Assembly (NCBI RefSeq): GCF_900104965.1
Contig: NZ_LT629757.1
Span: 2,232,001-2,296,000 of the forward strand
Length of the DNA: 64,000 nt
Direction of reading: 5' to 3'
Source of the DNA: Nocardioides scoriae
Lineage (GTDB): Bacteria; Actinomycetota; Actinomycetes; Propionibacteriales; Nocardioidaceae
The notes beneath the pieces were generated by a model. The model saw only the letters and a program-made list of their open reading frames with translations. It was not told the origin of the DNA and searched no databases. Each line of letters opens with the position of its first letter. Positions within the stretch are counted from its first letter, which is position 1. Positions 8,668 through 19,765 of the stretch are shown here, piece by piece. Made by a program: the position numbers and the translations under genes.

Positions 8668-9267
8668 TCAGTTGCCTTCCTTGAACGGGAAGCCGAGCTT
8701 CTTCAGCAGCGCGCGACCCTCGTCGTCGTTGGTCGCGGTGGTGACGACGGTGATGTCCATGCCGCGGGACCGGTCGATCTTGTCCTGGTCGATCTCGTGG
8801 AACATGACCTGCTCGGTCAGACCGAAGGTGTAGTTGCCACGACCGTCGAAGTGCTGGTCGGAGAGACCGCGGAAGTCGCGGATGCGGGGCAGCGCGAGCG
8901 CCAGCAGGCGGTCGAGGAACTCCCACATCCGGTCGCCGCGCAGCGTCACGTGGGCGCCGATCGGCATGCCCTCGCGCAGCTTGAACTGGGCGATGGACTT
9001 GCGGGCCTTGGTGACCTGCGGCTTCTGGCCGGTGATGGCGGTGAGGTCGCGCACGGCGCCCTCGATCAGCTTCGAGTCACGCGCGGCCTCGCCGACACCC
9101 ATGTTGACCACGATCTTGGTCAGGCCGGGCACCTGCATGACGTTGGCGTAGCCGAACTGCTCGCGCATCGCGGGGAGGATCTCCTCGCGGTAGCGCGCCT
9201 TCATGCGCGGACCGGCGGCCTTCTCGGCCGTCTGGTCCTGGTTGATCTCGGTCATCGACTCACTCAT
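8668..9267 (-). CDS. rplE: 50S ribosomal protein L5
   Basis: 5S rRNA-binding protein that bridges to S13 and contacts P-site tRNA. 199 residues with an N-terminal tail of about 20 residues ([20 protein letters not shown]) before the conserved core ([20 protein letters not shown]). The signature [20 protein letters not shown] and the ending [11 protein letters not shown] are standard. The ATG shares one base with the rplX stop. Confidence 0.98.
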   Translation of the reverse strand: MSESMTEINQDQTAEKAAGPRMKARYREEILPAMREQFGYANVMQVPGLTKIVVNMGVGEAARDSKLIEGAVRDLTAITGQKPQVTKARKSIAQFKLREGMPIGAHVTLRGDRMWEFLDRLLALALPRIRDFRGLSDQHFDGRGNYTFGLTEQVMFHEIDQDKIDRSRGMDITVVTTATNDDEGRALLKKLGFPFKEGN

Positions 9268-9614
9268 CAGATCTCGTCTCCGGACTTGCGGGAGATGCGG
9301 ACGCTGCGCTGCACGGCGTACGTCGAGCCGTCCGAGCGTCGCTTCTCGGCGTCCACGCGCTTGCTGCCGATCCGGGTCACGCCGTCACCCTCGACCAGCA
9401 TCACGTTGGACACGTGGATGGGGGCCTCGGCGGTGATGATGCCGCCGGCAGCGCCGCTGCCCTGCACGGCCTTGGTGTGCTTCTTGACTCGGTTGACGCC
9501 CTCGACGACCACGCGGTCCTGCTCGCGCAGCACCTCGATGACCTTGCCCTCGGCGCCCTTGTCCTTGCCGGCGATCACCTTGACGGTGTCGCCCTTCTTG
9601 ATCTTGACGCTCAT
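9267..9614 (-). CDS. rplX: 50S ribosomal protein L24
   Basis: Assembly-initiating 23S-binding protein. The KOW motif is at the N-terminus ([20 protein letters not shown]), followed by [20 protein letters not shown]. 115 residues. Lies 1 nt from rplN and overlaps rplE by one base, typical tight packing in this block. Confidence 0.98.
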   Translation of the reverse strand: MSVKIKKGDTVKVIAGKDKGAEGKVIEVLREQDRVVVEGVNRVKKHTKAVQGSGAAGGIITAEAPIHVSNVMLVEGDGVTRIGSKRVDAEKRRSDGSTYAVQRSVRISRKSGDEI

Positions 9615-9615
9615 C

Positions 9616-9984
9616 TCAGAGCACCTCCGGTGCCAGCGAGACGATCCTCATGAACCGCTTGTCGCGCAGCTCGCGGCCCACGGGGCCGAAGATGCGCGTG
9701 CCGCGCGGCTCGCCGTCGGCCTTGAGGATCACCGCGGCGTTCTCGTCGAAGCGGATGTAGGAACCGTCGGGACGGCGGCGCTCCTTGACGGTGCGCACGA
9801 TGACGGCCTTGACGACGTCGCCCTTCTTGACGTTGCCGCCCGGGATCGCGTCCTTGACGGTGGCGACGATGACGTCGCCGATGCCGGCGTAGCGCCGACC
9901 GGAGCCACCGAGCACGCGGATGCACAGGATCTGCTTGGCACCGGTGTTGTCGGCGACCTTGAGTCGCGACTCCTGCTGGATCAT
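9616..9984 (-). CDS. rplN: 50S ribosomal protein L14
   Basis: Forms an intersubunit bridge and cooperates with L19. 122 residues from [20 protein letters not shown] to SLAPEVL, complete and highly conserved. Follows rpsQ by 10 nt. Confidence 0.98.
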   Translation of the reverse strand: MIQQESRLKVADNTGAKQILCIRVLGGSGRRYAGIGDVIVATVKDAIPGGNVKKGDVVKAVIVRTVKERRRPDGSYIRFDENAAVILKADGEPRGTRIFGPVGRELRDKRFMRIVSLAPEVL

Positions 9985-9994
9985 GGGTTGTCTC

Positions 9995-10273
9995 CTACTT
10001 CGCCTTCTCGAGGATCTCCACGACGCGCCAGCGCTTGGTGGCGCTGAGCGGGCGGGTCTCCATGATCAGCACGCGGTCACCGACGCCACACGAGTTGGCC
10101 TCGTCGTGCGCCTTGAGCTTGGTCGAGCGACGCAGGACCTTGCCGTAGAGCGCGTGCTTGACGCGGTCCTCCACGGAGACGACCACCGTCTTCTCCATCT
10201 TGTCGCTGACGACCAGGCCCTCGCGGACCTTGCGCGCCGTGCGCTCCCCCGCAGGGGTCACGTCGTTGCTCAT
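9995..10273 (-). CDS. rpsQ: 30S ribosomal protein S17
   Basis: Primary 16S-binding OB-fold protein. The start is the ATG at 10273 ([20 protein letters not shown]), which overlaps the rpmC stop by four bases (ATGA). The frame is open further upstream, but that is rpmC coding sequence read in another frame. Core motifs [20 protein letters not shown] and [20 protein letters not shown] are intact. 92 residues. Confidence 0.97.
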   Translation of the reverse strand: MSNDVTPAGERTARKVREGLVVSDKMEKTVVVSVEDRVKHALYGKVLRRSTKLKAHDEANSCGVGDRVLIMETRPLSATKRWRVVEILEKAK

Positions 10274-10503
10274 GCAGCACCATCCTTGTCCGACGCCGGA
10301 GCGGTCCGGATGCCGAGCTCGCGCTCGCGCACCACGGTGTAGATCCGGGCGATGTCCTTCTTGACCGCCTTGAGGCGGCCGTTGCTCTCGAGCTGACCCG
10401 TCGCGGCCTGGAACCGGAGGTTGAACAGCTCCTCCTTGGCCTCGCGCAACTTGCCCTCGAGGTCGACGGCGTTCAGGTCGTCGAGATCGTGTGCGGTCGC
10501 CAT
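10270..10503 (-). CDS. rpmC: 50S ribosomal protein L29
   Basis: Small helical protein at the peptide exit tunnel, part of the docking site for trigger factor and SRP. 77 residues, with the core [20 protein letters not shown] and the conserved [15 protein letters not shown]. The start ATG shares one base with the rplP stop, and its own stop overlaps rpsQ. Confidence 0.97.
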   Translation of the reverse strand: MATAHDLDDLNAVDLEGKLREAKEELFNLRFQAATGQLESNGRLKAVKKDIARIYTVVRERELGIRTAPASDKDGAA

Positions 10504-10922
10504 CAGAAATCACCTGCTTCACGGCTGATGAACCGGCACTTCATGGGGAGCTTGTGGATCGCGCGGCGCATGGCCTCGCGAGCGACGTCCTCAGGAACAC
10601 CGGACAGTTCGAACATGACGCGGCCGGGCTTGACGTTCGCCACCCACCACTCGGGCGAGCCCTTGCCCGAGCCCATGCGGGTCTCGGCGGGCTTCTTGGT
10701 CAGCGGGCGGTCCGGGTAGATGTTGATCCAGACCTTTCCGCCTCGCTTGATGTGGCGGGTCATGGCGATACGAGCCGACTCGATCTGTCGGTTCGTCACG
10801 TAGTGGGCCTCGACCGCCTGGATGCCGAAGTCACCGAAGGTGAGCTTCGTGCCGCCCTTGGCCGCACCCGTCCGCTTGGGGTGGTGCTGCTTGCGGTGCT
10901 TGACCCTGCGGGGCATCAACAT
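10503..10922 (-). CDS. rplP: 50S ribosomal protein L16
   Basis: L16 organises the A-site region of the 50S subunit. 139 residues starting [20 protein letters not shown]. The ATG at 10922 is preferred, with a second ATG two codons in. The conserved [20 protein letters not shown] is present. It lies 2 nt after the rpsC stop. Confidence 0.97.
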   Translation of the reverse strand: MLMPRRVKHRKQHHPKRTGAAKGGTKLTFGDFGIQAVEAHYVTNRQIESARIAMTRHIKRGGKVWINIYPDRPLTKKPAETRMGSGKGSPEWWVANVKPGRVMFELSGVPEDVAREAMRRAIHKLPMKCRFISREAGDF

Positions 10923-10924
10923 GG

Positions 10925-11761
10925 TCAGGCCTCCCCAGTGGTGGTGGTGCCGGTCGAGGCGGTCGCCTCGGCCGGGGCAGCGGTCGCCTCGGCCGGGGCC
11001 TCGGTGCGGTCGCTGCGCGTCGGACGGTCGCTGCGGGTGCCGCGCGTGGGGCGGTCGCCCCGCGCACCGGCGGCACCGCGGCCGCGGCCGGGGGCACCGG
11101 CGCGGGCGGCGGCCTGGGCCTCGCGCTCGGCACGGGTGCCGGCGACCTCGCCCTTGTAGATCCAGACCTTCACGCCGATGCGGCCGAAGGTGGTCTTGGC
11201 CTCGTAGAAGCCGTAGTCGATGTCGGCGCGCAGGGTGTGCAGGGGCACGCGGCCCTCGCGGTAGAACTCCGAGCGCGACATCTCGGCGCCGTTGAGGCGG
11301 CCCGAGCACTGGATGCGGATGCCCTTGGCGCCGGAGCGCATGGCGGTCTGCATCGCCTTCTTCATCGCACGGCGGAACTGCACGCGGCCGGCGAGCTGCT
11401 CGGCCACGCCCTGGGCGACCAGCTGGGCGTCCACCTCGGGGCTCTTGACCTCGAGGATGTTCAGCTGCACCTGCTTGCCGGTGAGCTTCTCGAGCTCGCC
11501 GCGCAGGCGGTCGGCCTCGGCGCCGCGGCGACCGATGACGATGCCGGGACGGGCGGTGTGGATGTCGACGCGGACCCGGTCACGGGTGCGCTCGATCTCG
11601 ACCTTGGAGATGCCGGCACGCTCCATGCCCTTCGACAGCAGGCGCCGGATGGCGACGTCCTCGCCGACGTAGGACTTGTAGAGCTTGTCGGCGTACCACC
11701 GGCTCTTGTGGTCGGTGGAGATGCCGAGGCGGAACCCGTTCGGGTTGATCTTCTGACCCAT
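10925..11761 (-). CDS. rpsC: 30S ribosomal protein S3 with a long charged C-terminal tail
   Basis: S3 carries a KH domain that forms part of the mRNA entry helicase with S4 and S5. The start is the ATG at 11761 ([20 protein letters not shown]). The KH-region [20 protein letters not shown] and the S3 C-terminal domain are complete by about residue 210. After that the protein has a tail of roughly 65 residues rich in Arg, Gly, Asp, Ala and Thr with repeated RPTR and SDR units ([20 protein letters not shown]). Such tails are common in actinobacterial S3 but vary between species. Total 278 residues. Confidence 0.97.
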   Translation of the reverse strand: MGQKINPNGFRLGISTDHKSRWYADKLYKSYVGEDVAIRRLLSKGMERAGISKVEIERTRDRVRVDIHTARPGIVIGRRGAEADRLRGELEKLTGKQVQLNILEVKSPEVDAQLVAQGVAEQLAGRVQFRRAMKKAMQTAMRSGAKGIRIQCSGRLNGAEMSRSEFYREGRVPLHTLRADIDYGFYEAKTTFGRIGVKVWIYKGEVAGTRAEREAQAAARAGAPGRGRGAAGARGDRPTRGTRSDRPTRSDRTEAPAEATAAPAEATASTGTTTTGEA

Positions 11762-12192
11762 CAGGCCTTCCGTCCCTTCTTGGCGGTGCTGGTGGTCTCG
11801 ACGCGGGGCTCCACGACGAGCGTGATGTGGCTGGTGCGCTTGTTGATCCGGGTAGCCCGGCCCTGCGCACGCGGCCGCCACCGCTTCATCGTCGGACCCT
11901 CGTCGACCATCGCCTTGCTGACGACGAGCCCACCGCGGTCGAGGTCCTCGGTCGTGGTGGCGTTGGCCACCGCCGACTCGAGCACCTTGTAGACCGTCTC
12001 GCTGGCTGCCTGCGGCGCGAACTGCAGCAGGGCCAGGGCGTCGTCGACCGGCAGGCCGCGGACCATGTCCACGACGCGCCGCGCCTTCATCGGGGTGATC
12101 CGGACGAAGCGCGCGCTGGCGAATGCGCCCGGGTTGTCACCGAGCAGCGAGTCACGGCGGGCGCTGCTGCGCCTACGCTCTCCTACGCTCAT
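11761..12192 (-). CDS. rplV: 50S ribosomal protein L22
   Basis: L22 lines the peptide exit tunnel and binds all six domains of 23S rRNA. The core begins [20 protein letters not shown], and the C-terminal signature [20 protein letters not shown] is intact. Two ATG starts are possible. The one at 12192 ([14 protein letters not shown], 143 residues) is preferred because AAGGAG lies at a usable distance; the one at 12201 is only 2 nt from that site. The first 20 or so residues are a basic extension not found in E. coli L22. The stop overlaps rpsC by one base. Confidence 0.95.
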   Translation of the reverse strand: MSVGERRRSSARRDSLLGDNPGAFASARFVRITPMKARRVVDMVRGLPVDDALALLQFAPQAASETVYKVLESAVANATTTEDLDRGGLVVSKAMVDEGPTMKRWRPRAQGRATRINKRTSHITLVVEPRVETTSTAKKGRKA

Positions 12193-12220
12193 TGCTGTCA
12201 TCTCTCCTTGGTCGCCGCGA

Positions 12221-12502
12221 TCAGCGGCGACGGCTCTTCCGGTCGTCCTTGACGTGGCCCCGGTAGGTGCGGGTCGGCGCGAACTCGCCGAGCTTGTGTC
12301 CCACCATCGAGTCGGTCACGAAGACCGGGACGTGCTTGCGTCCGTCGTGCACGGCGAGCGTGTGGCCGATCATGGCCGGCACGATCATCGAGCGACGCGA
12401 CCACGTCTTGATCACGGTGTGGGTCCCGGCGTCGTTCTGCGTGTCCACCTTCTTCATGAGGTGGTCGTCGACGAAGGGGCCCTTCTTCAGGCTGCGAGGC
12501 AT
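12221..12502 (-). CDS. rpsS: 30S ribosomal protein S19
   Basis: Head protein near the A site that pairs with S13. 93 residues, [20 protein letters not shown] to [14 protein letters not shown]. The conserved [20 protein letters not shown] is present. 16 nt downstream of rplB. Confidence 0.98.
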   Translation of the reverse strand: MPRSLKKGPFVDDHLMKKVDTQNDAGTHTVIKTWSRRSMIVPAMIGHTLAVHDGRKHVPVFVTDSMVGHKLGEFAPTRTYRGHVKDDRKSRRR

Positions 12503-12518
12503 CTGTTTGCTTCCCTAC

Positions 12519-13355
<837 letters not shown>

Positions 13356-13384
13356 GTGAGTTCCTCAGCTCCTCGTGGACCCGG

Positions 13385-13690
13385 TCAGCCGACCGGGCCG
13401 GTGAAGATGTCGATCCGGTGACCCTCGGCCAGGCTGACGATGGCGCGCTTGGTGTCCTTGCGCTTGCCCAGCCCGTTGCGGGTCCGGCGGGTCTTGCCCG
13501 GACGGTTCAGCGTGTTCACCGAGGTGACCTTGACGTCGAAGATCTTCTCGACGGCGACCTTGATCTCCGTCTTGTTGGCGTCGGGGCGCACCAGGAAGGT
13601 GTACTTGTTGGCGTCGAGCAGGCTGTAGCTCTTCTCGCTCACCACGGGCGCGACGAGCACGTCGCGGTGGTCCTTGTGCAGGGTGCTCAC
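13385..13690 (-). CDS. rplW: 50S ribosomal protein L23
   Basis: Tunnel-exit protein and docking site for trigger factor and SRP. The start is the GTG at 13690 (read as [20 protein letters not shown]), which overlaps the rplD stop by four bases (GTGA). 101 residues. The conserved [20 protein letters not shown] and [15 protein letters not shown] are intact. Confidence 0.97.
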   Translation of the reverse strand: MSTLHKDHRDVLVAPVVSEKSYSLLDANKYTFLVRPDANKTEIKVAVEKIFDVKVTSVNTLNRPGKTRRTRNGLGKRKDTKRAIVSLAEGHRIDIFTGPVG

Positions 13691-14373
13691 TTGGAGGCCT
13701 CCTCGTCGGTCGTCGCGGCGGTCTGCTCGTCGTGCGCGGGGGCCTCGACCACGGTCGCCTTGCGCTCCCTGGCAGCAGAGGCGCTGCTCACGAACGCGTC
13801 GAAGGCGCCCTTGGAGAAGACCACGTCGTCGGCGATCAGGACGTCGTAGGTGTTGAGCTGGTCGACCGCGAGCAGGTGCACGGACGGCACGTTGCGCAGC
13901 GAGAGCCACGTGATCGCGTCGTCGCGCTCCAGCACGACGAGCTGGCGGCGGTTGCCGGACAGCTCGGCCAGGGCCTTGACGGCGAGCTTGGTCGCGGGCT
14001 TGTCACCCTCGACCAGCTGGCCGATCACGTGGATGCGGCCGGCGCGGGCCCGGTCGGAGAGGGCGCCACGCAGGGCAGCGGCCTTCATCTTCTTGGGGGT
14101 GCGCTGGCTGTAGTCACGCGGCTGCGGGCCGTGGACGGTGCCACCGCCGACGAACTGCGGTGCGCGGGTCGAGCCCTGGCGGGCGCGGCCGGTGCCCTTC
14201 TGCTTGTAGGGCTTGCGGCCACCGCCGCGGACCTCGCCGCGGGTCTTGGTGGCGTGCGTGCCCTGGCGAGCCGCGGCCTGCTGGGCCACCACGACCTGGT
14301 GGATCAGCGCGACGTTGGTCTCGACGTCGAAGATCTCGGCGGGGAGATCGACCTCGACGGTGCTGGCGCTCAT
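13687..14373 (-). CDS. rplD: 50S ribosomal protein L4 with an acidic C-terminal tail
   Basis: L4 reaches into the exit tunnel; in E. coli it also represses the S10 operon by attenuation. The start is the ATG at 14373 ([20 protein letters not shown]), overlapping the rplC stop as ATGA. The tunnel loop region [20 protein letters not shown] is intact. After the globular domain come about 25 residues rich in Glu, Ala and Thr. 228 residues. Whether L4 regulates this operon cannot be told from the sequence. Confidence 0.97.
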   Translation of the reverse strand: MSASTVEVDLPAEIFDVETNVALIHQVVVAQQAAARQGTHATKTRGEVRGGGRKPYKQKGTGRARQGSTRAPQFVGGGTVHGPQPRDYSQRTPKKMKAAALRGALSDRARAGRIHVIGQLVEGDKPATKLAVKALAELSGNRRQLVVLERDDAITWLSLRNVPSVHLLAVDQLNTYDVLIADDVVFSKGAFDAFVSSASAARERKATVVEAPAHDEQTAATTDEEASK

Positions 14374-15038
14374 GCTCCGGCCTCCTCGATCTTCTTGGCG
14401 GCCGAGCGGATCATGACGAGCCCGCCCTTGGCGCCGGGGACGGCACCCTTGAGCAGGATCAGGCCCTTCTCGACGTCGACCGCGTGGACAGTGACGTTCT
14501 GCGTGGTGACGGTGTCGGTGCCCATGCGGCCCGACATCCGGGTGCCACGGAAGACACGGCCCGGGGTGGCGCAGGCGCCGATCGAGCCGGGCTTGCGGTG
14601 GTTGCGGTGGGCACCGTGGGAGGCACCGACGCCGTGGAAGCCGTGACGCTTCATGGTTCCGGCGAAGCCCTTGCCCTTGCTGGTGCCCGTCACGTCGACC
14701 TCCTGGCCGGCGGCGAACAGCTCGGGGCTGAGCTCCTGGCCGACCTGGTAGGTGGCGGCGTCGCTCGTGCGGATCTCCGTCACGTGGCGGCGCGGCGTGA
14801 CGCCGGCCTTGCCGAAGTGACCGGCCGCAGGCTTGGTGACCTTGCGGCCCTCGATCTCGCCGAAGCCGATCTGGATGGCGTTGTAGCCGTCCGTCTCGGG
14901 GGTGCGGACCTGGGTCACCACGTTGGTGCCGGCCGCCACGACGGTGAGGGGGACGAGACGGTTGTTCTCGTCCCACGCCTGGGTCATGCCCAGCTTGGTG
15001 CCCAGGAGGCCCTTGATGTTTCGTTCGAAAGTGCTCAT
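14370..15038 (-). CDS. rplC: 50S ribosomal protein L3
   Basis: Early-assembly 23S-binding protein whose loop reaches the peptidyl transferase centre. The start is the ATG at 15038 ([20 protein letters not shown]), 222 residues. The signature [20 protein letters not shown] and the glutamine-containing loop region [14 protein letters not shown] are present. 10 nt after the rpsJ stop. Confidence 0.98.
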   Translation of the reverse strand: MSTFERNIKGLLGTKLGMTQAWDENNRLVPLTVVAAGTNVVTQVRTPETDGYNAIQIGFGEIEGRKVTKPAAGHFGKAGVTPRRHVTEIRTSDAATYQVGQELSPELFAAGQEVDVTGTSKGKGFAGTMKRHGFHGVGASHGAHRNHRKPGSIGACATPGRVFRGTRMSGRMGTDTVTTQNVTVHAVDVEKGLILLKGAVPGAKGGLVMIRSAAKKIEEAGA

Positions 15039-15048
15039 GTCGACGACC

Positions 15049-15357
15049 TCAGAGCTTGATCTCGATGTCGACGCCGGCAGGCAGGTCGAGACGCATGAGC
15101 GAGTCGACCGTCTTCGGCGTGGGGTCAATGATGTCGATGAGGCGCTTGTGGGTGCGCATCTCGAAGTGCTCGCGGGAGTCCTTGTACTTGTGGGGCGAGC
15201 GGATGACGCAGTAGACGTTCTTCTCCGTGGGCAGCGGCACCGGGCCGGCCACCTTGGCACCCGTGCGAGTCACGGTGTCAACGATCTTCCGCGCCGAGGT
15301 GTCGATCACCTCGTGGTCATAGGCCTTGAGCCTGATGCGGATCTTCTGTCCCGCCAT
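15049..15357 (-). CDS. rpsJ: 30S ribosomal protein S10 (NusE)
   Basis: First gene of the S10 operon. S10 also acts as NusE in transcription antitermination. 102 residues starting [20 protein letters not shown] at the ATG at 15357; a TTG one codon upstream is a less likely alternative. AAGGAC serves as Shine-Dalgarno. A 6-bp hairpin with a 3-nt loop lies just upstream in the leader. Confidence 0.98.
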   Translation of the reverse strand: MAGQKIRIRLKAYDHEVIDTSARKIVDTVTRTGAKVAGPVPLPTEKNVYCVIRSPHKYKDSREHFEMRTHKRLIDIIDPTPKTVDSLMRLDLPAGVDIEIKL

Positions 15358-15812
15358 CAAACAACGTCCTTCGCTTCGTAGTCGCTACGACTGGTCTCGG
15401 ACCCTCCCCTCGGTGAGGAGGTCCGCCCTGCTTCCCACCCCGTCCCCGACCCCCGCGGTCGGGCGTGTCGCGCGGCTTCTCAGGCGCGCGGGCATGCCCG
15501 CTGCAGTGCTGGTCGAGCTGGGATGACGCCCGGGGGGCCGGGCTGAACGGGATCTCCTGGTGCGGCACGGACGCACGACCACTGCTCGCCACGGTGAGGG
15601 TGGCGCAGGAGAACCTGTTCAGTAGTCAATGTCCGCGCCCCGGCGATCCCGCCGGAGCAACCGCACTATCTTGACAGAGACCCCGCCGTGGCGCCAAATC
15701 GGCTCCGGCTCCGCGACCGGCCCCCGCCTGGCAGGATGGGTGCTGGACCCGTGACCGCGGGTCGTCGGGGTCGCGATGCCGTCCTCGGCCACTCGGGGCC
15801 CACGGGAGCACG
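15358..15812. other. Non-coding divergent spacer: S10 operon leader and upstream region of the plus-strand operon
   Basis: 455 nt without a gene. On the minus (rpsJ) side there are short hairpins: 15376-15390 (6-bp stem, loop TCG) and 15445-15463 (CCCGACC with GGTCGGG). No convincing -10/-35 pair for the S10 operon could be found, although one must exist here or nearby. TTGACT (near 15627, minus strand) lacks a -10. On the plus strand TTGACA at 15671-15676 is a perfect -35, but the hexamer 17 nt on (CCAAAT) is poor, so it is only a weak candidate promoter for the 15813 operon. Confidence 0.5.
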
Positions 15813-16937
15813 ATGTCGCAGGACCTCCCCCACGACGGGGCGCACCAGGTGCCTCCGGGCCCGCCCGGCCCGCCTCCGCCGTCGCCGGGTCGCCCTCCGC
15901 TCCCCCCTCCGGGGTCCCCCGCCGGGGCGTCACCGGTGCCCGAGGCCCCCCACTGGCAGCACCCCTGGACGCCGCCCACGGCCCGACCGGGCGTGGTGCC
16001 GCTGCGCCCGCTGACCCTGGGCGACATCTTCGGCGGCGCCCTGGAGACCATCCGGCGCAACGGAGCGGCCACCGTCGGCATGGCGCTGCTCGTGACCCTG
16101 GCCTTCATGCTCGTGCCGATCGCCGGCGCGGTGGTCGTCGGGGCGGGCGACCTGGTCTCCGGCTTCGACCTCCAGGCCGGCGAGTCGTCGGCGGCGGTGT
16201 CGCTCTCGGACGTGTCGGTCTTCGTGGCGTCGCTGCTGAGCTCGGTCTTCAACGCGCTGGCCACGATCGTCATCGTCGGCCTCATCGTGCGGGTCGCCGG
16301 GGCCGCGGTCGTGGGACGACCGATGCGCCCGGGCGAGGCCTGGGCCCGGACCCGCCGCCGGCTGCCCGCGCTGGTCGGGCTCGCCCTGGTCACCGGCCTC
16401 GCCTCGGTGGCGGTGGTGGTGCTGCCCGTGGGCGTCGGCGCGGGCATCGGCCTCGCCGCGGGCAGCCGGGCCCTGGCCGTCGGCCTCGCCCTGCTCCTCG
16501 GGGTCGCGGGCGTGGTGGTGCTGGTGTGGGGCTGGGTCCGGCTCGTGCTGCTCGCGGCCCCCGCCCTCGTCCTGGAGGACATCGGCGTGCGCCGGTCGCT
16601 CGCCCGGGCCCGCGAGCTCTCCCGCGGTCAGTTCTGGCGGCTGTTCGGCATCGCCCTGCTGGCCCAGCTCGCCGCCGGCATCGTCGGCCAGGTGATCGCG
16701 GTGCCGTTCGCGGTCGGGGGCATCGCCGCGGTCTTCCTGCTCCCCGACAGCTGGTCCCTGGCCGGGTTGCTGCTCACCTCCAACGTGGCGACCGTCGTGA
16801 CGGGCGGCCTGATCGGGCCGTTCACCGCCGGCATCACCGCGCTGCAGTACGTCGACCAGCGCTTCCGCAAGGAGGGCCTCGACATCACCCTGCTCGAGGA
16901 GAGCCTGGGCGGGACGACTCCGACCGACCGCCGGTGA
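15813..16937 (+). CDS. Multi-pass membrane protein, glycerophosphodiester phosphodiesterase membrane-domain-like
   Basis: 374 residues. The first 60 or so are Pro/Gly-rich and presumably cytoplasmic. From about residue 60 (GVVPLRPLTLGDIFGGALET) it resembles the membrane-only family named after the membrane domain of glycerophosphoryl diester phosphodiesterases, with about six hydrophobic helices. No catalytic domain is present. GGGAG lies 4 nt before the ATG. The stop overlaps the next start (GTGA), so it heads a tightly coupled five-gene operon with the DUF4129, DUF4350, MoxR and DUF58 genes. The function is unknown; a role in envelope organisation is a guess from context. Confidence 0.85.
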   Translation: MSQDLPHDGAHQVPPGPPGPPPPSPGRPPLPPPGSPAGASPVPEAPHWQHPWTPPTARPGVVPLRPLTLGDIFGGALETIRRNGAATVGMALLVTLAFMLVPIAGAVVVGAGDLVSGFDLQAGESSAAVSLSDVSVFVASLLSSVFNALATIVIVGLIVRVAGAAVVGRPMRPGEAWARTRRRLPALVGLALVTGLASVAVVVLPVGVGAGIGLAAGSRALAVGLALLLGVAGVVVLVWGWVRLVLLAAPALVLEDIGVRRSLARARELSRGQFWRLFGIALLAQLAAGIVGQVIAVPFAVGGIAAVFLLPDSWSLAGLLLTSNVATVVTGGLIGPFTAGITALQYVDQRFRKEGLDITLLEESLGGTTPTDRR

Positions 16938-17596
16938 GCCCTCCCACCGCGCTGTGGCGGGCCGTCCCCAGCGTGCTCGACCCCGATCCCGGCACCGCCC
17001 GTCGGTGGCTGGAGCGGGAGCTGTCGCGACCCGAGTACCGCGAGTCGGTGCTCCAGCGGCTGCAGCGCTGGCTCGGCGAGCTGCTCGACCTCGTCGCCGG
17101 CACGGGCGGCGGCCTGGGCGGCGTCGCGGCCGTGGTCGTGGGCGTCGGGCTGGTGGCCGTGGCGGTGCTGGTGCTGGCCCGGGTCCGTCGCTCGGCCGCG
17201 GCGCCGCGGGAGTCGGCGGAGGTGTTCGAGGACCGCCGCCTGGGCAGCGAGGACCACCGCCGGGCGGCGCGCGCCGCACGGTCGGCCGGCCGGCACGAGG
17301 AGGCGCTCCTGGAGGCGGTCCGCGCGCTGTCGGCGGGGCTGTCCGAGCGCGGCCTGCTGCCCGAGCGCGCGGGCGTGACCGTGGCCGAGACCACCGGCGC
17401 GGCCGCGGAGCGGTTCCCCGGCCTGGCCCGCGAGCTGGGCGCGGTGGCCCAGGACTTCGACCGGACCCGCTACGGCGAGCGCGGCACGACCCGCGCCGCG
17501 GCCGACGCCGCCCTGGCGCTCGAGGAGCAGGTGCGGCGCTCCTCCCCCGCCCGGGACGCGGTGGGCGGGCCCCGGCGGCCGGCGGTGCCGCGGTGA
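16934..17596 (+). CDS. DUF4129 domain protein, single-pass membrane
   Basis: 220 residues from a GTG that overlaps the previous stop by four bases. A short N-terminal region (DPGTARRWLERELSRPEYRE) is followed by one hydrophobic helix around residues 55-78. The cytoplasmic C-terminal DUF4129 part (AGRHEEALLEAVRALSAGLS, later FDRTRYGERGTTRAAADAAL) has the usual D-x2-RYG motif. In other bacteria DUF4129 proteins occur in MoxR/DUF58 operons and sometimes carry transglutaminase domains; there is none here. Exact role unknown. Confidence 0.85.
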   Translation: MSPPTALWRAVPSVLDPDPGTARRWLERELSRPEYRESVLQRLQRWLGELLDLVAGTGGGLGGVAAVVVGVGLVAVAVLVLARVRRSAAAPRESAEVFEDRRLGSEDHRRAARAARSAGRHEEALLEAVRALSAGLSERGLLPERAGVTVAETTGAAAERFPGLARELGAVAQDFDRTRYGERGTTRAAADAALALEEQVRRSSPARDAVGGPRRPAVPR

Positions 17597-18779
17597 GCGG
17601 GCCGCCGAGCACGACCGCCGCCCTGTCGCCCCGGTCGGCCGCACCCGCGCGCGGTGGCGGCGGTCGCCGCCGGATGGTGCTGGTCGGGCTCGGCCTGCTC
17701 GCGGTGCTCCTGGCCGTGTCGGTGCTGGGACGCGACGACGCCGCCGTCGACTCCCCCCTCGACCCCCGCAATCCCGGACCCGACGGGGCCCGGGCACTGG
17801 CCCGCACGCTGGAGGACCGCGGGACCGACGTGGTGGTGGTGCGCGGGCAGCAGGCGCTCCTGGACGAGCGGGTGGACGCCGCCACCGTCGTGGCCGTCAC
17901 CGGCGTCGAGGCGCTCGGCGAGAGCACCGTGCGGCGCCTGGAGGAGCACGCCGCCCCCGCCGCCGCCCTCGTGTACGCCGGCCCGGCCGACGTCCTCGCC
18001 ACGCTCGCCGGAGGGGCGCTGGAGGACCTCACCGCCGCCCCGCTGGCCCCCGCCACCCGCCCGGCGGGGTGCCCCGAGCCGCTGGTCGAGGACCTCGTGG
18101 TCCGGACCCGCGGCGGCGCCGGGCTGGTCGACGAGGGCGCCGGGACCACCACGCGCTGCTTCGCCGCCGCCGGCGGCGAGGGCGCGGCCGGGCTGGTCCG
18201 CAGCGGCGCCACCTGGGCCCTGGCCACGCCGGCCTCGATCACCAACCGTCACGTCCTGGAGGACGACGGGGCGGCCCTGGGGCTGCGGCTGCTCGGCCAG
18301 GGCGACCGGGTGGTCTGGTACGTCCCCGACGCCGGCGACACCGACGTGTCCGACGGCGTCCGGCTCGGCGACCTGCTGCCCCCGTGGCTGGTCCCCGGCC
18401 TGTGGCTGGTGGCGGCCTCGGTGCTCGCCCTGGTGCTGGTGGGCGGCCGCCGGCTCGGGCCGCTGGTCCGCGAGCCGCTGCCGGTCGTGGTGCGCGCGGC
18501 CGAGGCGACGCACAGCCGGGGTCGGCTCTACCACCGCACCGGGGACCGCGGCCACGCTGCGCAGGTCCTGGTCGGGGCGACCCACGACCGGCTCGTCGAC
18601 CGGCTGCGGCTGCCCGCCGACGCCCCCCGCGCCCAGGTGGCCGCCGTCGTCGCGGCGCGCACCGGCCGCGACCCCCGGGAGGTGGAGGCGTTGCTGTCGC
18701 CTGCGCCACCCGCCCGAGATTCCCAGCTGGTCGAGCTCGGCCGGCGCCTGCAGGACCTGGAGGACGAGGTGCGACGAGC

Positions 18780-18783
<4 letters not shown>
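17593..18783 (+). CDS. DUF4350 domain protein, membrane-anchored
   Basis: 396 residues, starting at a GTG that overlaps the DUF4129 stop as GTGA. An N-terminal transmembrane helix (MVLVGLGLLAVLLAVSVLG) is followed by the DUF4350 domain (DPRNPGPDGARALARTLEDR, then TDVVVVRGQQALLD), which resembles a small Rossmann-like GATase1 fold. A second helix follows (LVPGLWLVAASVLALVLVGG), then a cytoplasmic helical tail. Ends in an ATGA overlap with the MoxR gene. DUF4350 proteins are typical partners of MoxR/DUF58 pairs in actinobacteria; their biochemical role is not established. Confidence 0.85.
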
Positions 18784-19760
<977 letters not shown>

Positions 19761-19765
19761 GCGCC

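Noticed and set aside
11000-11110. Repeat-like CGGTCGC tracts in rpsC as a tandem DNA repeat or CRISPR-like array.
   Set aside because: They are codons of the Arg/Asp/Thr-rich S3 tail, with irregular units and no spacers.
15600-15640. Minus-strand TTGACT as the S10 operon -35.
   Set aside because: No acceptable -10 at 15-19 nt.
15671-15699. Plus-strand TTGACA with CCAAAT 17 nt on, as the promoter of the 15813 operon.
   Set aside because: The -35 is perfect but the -10 matches in only three positions; kept only as a weak remark in the spacer entry.
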